From Gammaproteobacteria bacterium (lineage in GTDB: Bacteria; Pseudomonadota; Gammaproteobacteria; Steroidobacterales; GCA-2729495), in the NCBI GenBank assembly GCA_009692345.1, contig SHZI01000007.1:1-51166 (forward strand): a DNA stretch of 51,166 nucleotides, given 5' to 3'. Both the position numbers and the translations under genes were made by a program. A model generated the notes under the pieces. It was not told the origin of the DNA, did no database searches, and saw only the letters and a list, made by a program, of their open reading frames with translations. This document shows positions 48,566 through 51,166 of this stretch, in pieces. The number at the start of each line of letters is the position of its first letter. The stretch's first letter is position 1.

Positions 48566-49503
48566 CGCAAGCGCTTCTCGATCTCCGGAACGATCTCGAA
48601 AAGATCACCAACGAGGCCGATGTCTGCGATCTCAAAAATCGGCGCTTCCCCGTCCTTGTTGACCGCAACAATCGTTCCGGCATCCTTGATGCCGGTGAGG
48701 TGCTGGATGGCACCGGAGATGCCAAAGGCCATGTAGAGCTCGGGGGCGATAATCTTGCCGGTCTGGCCTACCTGCATGTCATTGGGGACGAAGCCCGCGT
48801 CCACCGCCGCTCGGGAAGCGCCCACCGCGGCGCCGATCCGCTCCGCCAACTTGTAGAGCAGCGCGAAATTCTCCGCGCTGCCTACGCCCCGGCCCCCGGA
48901 AACCACGAGCCGGGCGGTTTGCAGGTCCGGACGGTCGGTCTTTCCTGAGCGCAGCTCGACGAAGCGCGTGTGGGTGGGTAGTGGTGCAGAGAGTTCCACC
49001 GGGCGGATGGGGGCGCCAGCGCCAGTGCCAACGGGCTTGAATGAGGCTCCGCGGACAGTGGCCACCACTTTTATGCCGGTGGGGACCTCGATGGTCACCA
49101 GTGCGTTGCCGGCGTAGATGGGACGCTGAAAGGTGCGTGGACCCAGCACGCTCATCACGTCACTCAGCTGAGGTACCCCGAGCAGCGCGGCGACGCGGGG
49201 CAGAAGGTCCTTGCCGAAGGTCGTCGAAGGCGCCAGAACGTAGTCGTACCCGGCCGCCAGCGCTGCGATCTGCGGCGCGAGGACAGCCGCCAGTGCCGGG
49301 CTGTCAGCAGCGGTCCTGACCGTCAGTACTCCCGTCACGCCAGCAAGTGCAGCCGCCGCACTGGCTACGTCGTTGGAACTGGCACCGAGAACAACGATCT
49401 CAATGCTGGCTGAGTTGATGGCTGCGGCGCAGGCGACGCAGCGGGCAGTGCTCTGGTTTAGCTGGCGGCCGTCATGCTCGCCGATGATCAGAATACGGCT
49501 CAT
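48562..49503 (-). CDS. etfA: electron transfer flavoprotein alpha subunit
   Basis: [102 protein letters not shown]. Confidence 0.96.
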   Translation of the reverse strand: MSRILIIGEHDGRQLNQSTARCVACAAAINSASIEIVVLGASSNDVASAAAALAGVTGVLTVRTAADSPALAAVLAPQIAALAAGYDYVLAPSTTFGKDLLPRVAALLGVPQLSDVMSVLGPRTFQRPIYAGNALVTIEVPTGIKVVATVRGASFKPVGTGAGAPIRPVELSAPLPTHTRFVELRSGKTDRPDLQTARLVVSGGRGVGSAENFALLYKLAERIGAAVGASRAAVDAGFVPNDMQVGQTGKIIAPELYMAFGISGAIQHLTGIKDAGTIVAVNKDGEAPIFEIADIGLVGDLFEIVPEIEKRLR

Positions 49504-50252
49504 GCCAGCAAACCCCTGTCCCGTAGCGCAGTAACGAGTTCATCGACCGTCTTGACCATTCCACCCTTGGAGCGGACTGGCGGTGTGTCGTAGCGCGTTA
49601 CCCGCAGCACAGGGGCGACGTCTACGCCCAGTGAGTCGATGGCCACCACATCAATGGTCTTTTTCTTGGCCTTCATGATATCCGGCAGCTTCACGTAGCG
49701 GGGTTCATTGAGACGCAGGTCGCTGGTCACCACCGCGGGCAGATCGACCTCGATGACTTCGAGGCCGGCATCGACCTCCCGGGTCACTGTGGCCACGGTG
49801 CCATTCAGTTCCAGCTTCGACGCGAAGGTGGCCTGGGGCCTGTCCCACAGCGCTGCCAGCATCTGACCGGTCTGATTGCAGTCATCGTCGATGGCCTGTT
49901 TGCCCAGCAGCACAAGGCCAGGCTGCTCCCGAATGACAATCTGATGGAGGATGCGGGCCGCGGCGAGCGGCTCAAGCTCCGCGCTGGTCTGCACCAGAAT
50001 GGCCCGGTCCGCCCCCATAGCCAGCGCCGTGCGGAGTTGCTGCTGGGCATCCTCCGGGCCAATGGAGACCGCCACGACCTCCTGGGCCTGCCCCTTCTCC
50101 CGCAGCCGCAGGGCTTCTTCGAGAGCGATCTCATCGAAGGGATTAATGCTCATCTTCAGGCCCTCGGTGACGACCCCGGAGCCATCCGGCTTGACCCGAA
50201 TGCGGACGTTGTAGTCAACGACCCGCTTCAGGCATACGATAATCTTCTGCAT
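49500..50252 (-). CDS. etfB: electron transfer flavoprotein beta subunit
   Basis: MQKIIVCLKRVVDYNVRIRVK; SINPFDEIALEEALRL; LLGKQAIDDDCNQTGQMLA. Confidence 0.96.
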   Translation of the reverse strand: MQKIIVCLKRVVDYNVRIRVKPDGSGVVTEGLKMSINPFDEIALEEALRLREKGQAQEVVAVSIGPEDAQQQLRTALAMGADRAILVQTSAELEPLAAARILHQIVIREQPGLVLLGKQAIDDDCNQTGQMLAALWDRPQATFASKLELNGTVATVTREVDAGLEVIEVDLPAVVTSDLRLNEPRYVKLPDIMKAKKKTIDVVAIDSLGVDVAPVLRVTRYDTPPVRSKGGMVKTVDELVTALRDRGLLA

Positions 50253-50327
50253 GTCAGGATCCTTGCATCCAGGCGGGATTAATCGGCAGCCCTTTATTTT
50301 CAACGACCCGGTAAAGATGAACAAGTC

Positions 50328-51166
50328 GTGTCGAGCCTGAACCACGCTGTGCCGCGCAATTCACTGCTGGTGTCCGTTCAGGAACTGGCGGCCGCGAGCC
50401 GCCCTTCCTGGGTCCTGGTGGACTGCCGTTTCAACCTTCTCAAGCCTGAGGCGGGCCGGGCGGCCTACCTGGCCGGACATATCCCGGGAGCCTGGTATGC
50501 GGATCTGGACCAGGACCTGTCCGGTCCGCGGGGTCCGGGCACGGGACGTCACCCCTTGCCCGATCCGCAGCGGCTCCGGGCGCTGTTTGGCAGTTTCGGC
50601 ATCACTCCAGGCACGCGGGTGGTGGCCTACGATGAGGGGGGTGGTGGCCTCGCGGCCCGGCTCTGGTGGTTGCTGCACTGGATGGGCCACCGGGACGTCC
50701 TGCTGCTGGACGGCGGGCTGGCGGCCTGGCAAAGCGCCGGCTTGCCGGTCTCCCAGGTTAGTCCGGTGCCGCGGCAAGACGTCTTTGAGGGCGCAGAGGG
50801 CTCCATGCCGGTCCTGGGTGCCAGCGAGCTCTGGGCGGCGCTGCGCTCGGGGTCGATCCGGTTGCTGGATGTGCGGGCGGAGGAGCGCTTTCTGGGGCGC
50901 ACCGAGCCCATCGATCCCGTCGCCGGCCACGTACCCGGCGCCATCAACGTGCCTTTCACGGGCAACCTGACCACCGGGCAGACGTTCCTTAGCCAGGCAG
51001 AGCTTGCCCTGCGCTACACGCCCCACGTCGCCGGGTGGGACCCGGCAGACGTGGTCTGCATGTGCGGGTCCGGCGTCACGGCCTGTCAGGGCATCTTTGC
51101 CCTGGCGCTGGCTGGCGCTCCCGGCGTCGCTCTCTACCCGGGTTCCTGGAGCGAATGGATCCGGTC
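50328..51166 (+). CDS. thiosulfate/3-mercaptopyruvate sulfurtransferase (runs off window end)
   Basis: GTG-initiated open frame with rhodanese motifs VLVDCRFNLL...GHIPGAWYADLD and VVCMCGSGVTACQ; absent from the ORF track because no stop lies in the window. Confidence 0.9.
   Translation, partial: MSSLNHAVPRNSLLVSVQELAAASRPSWVLVDCRFNLLKPEAGRAAYLAGHIPGAWYADLDQDLSGPRGPGTGRHPLPDPQRLRALFGSFGITPGTRVVAYDEGGGGLAARLWWLLHWMGHRDVLLLDGGLAAWQSAGLPVSQVSPVPRQDVFEGAEGSMPVLGASELWAALRSGSIRLLDVRAEERFLGRTEPIDPVAGHVPGAINVPFTGNLTTGQTFLSQAELALRYTPHVAGWDPADVVCMCGSGVTACQGIFALALAGAPGVALYPGSWSEWIR

Noticed and set aside
50361-51026. Minus-strand 221-aa ORF at the right end
   Set aside because: Antisense to the sulfurtransferase reading frame, which carries rhodanese motifs

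Overview
This is a chromosomal window of a GC-rich proteobacterium. The gene order (translation/IHF block; ilvD next to a fused lysC-lysA; leu genes contiguous with a TrpR-like gene and hisGDCBHAFE) and the aspartokinase/DAP-decarboxylase fusion look Xanthomonadales-like or from a related gammaproteobacterial lineage, which is inference. Left edge (1-2.27 kb): end of an integrated element with a small RHH protein and a tyrosine integrase whose 3' end runs antisense into tRNA-Asn. Then: aminotransferase, uvrB, tRNA-Val, thrS-infC-rpmI-rplT-pheS-pheT-ihfA-merR, tRNA-Pro, a broken secreted-protein gene, a divergent nucleotide-cyclase-like gene, an FAD oxidase, ilvD, lysC-lysA, a minus-strand his/leu/ilvE supercluster, a catabolic region (ferredoxin, FAH family, methyltransferase, CaiB-type CoA transferase, HMG-CoA lyase, HyuA/HyuB, IclR, SDR, ALDH), peroxiredoxin, membrane protein, MFS, etfA/etfB and a sulfurtransferase cut by the window end. 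The most interesting observations are: (1) upstream of the leu cluster, a Leu/Val/Ile-rich leader ORF containing an internal duplication, mutually exclusive RNA hairpins and an 8-T terminator, i.e. a candidate branched-chain amino acid attenuator; (2) leuA directly behind it reduced to its N- and C-terminal ends; (3) hisF apparently starting with AUU, alongside infC starting with AUC; (4) a degenerate class III cyclase-like protein behind a 38-bp promoter duplication; (5) many short tandem duplications at gene ends. All product calls come from reading the translations; no database search was run.
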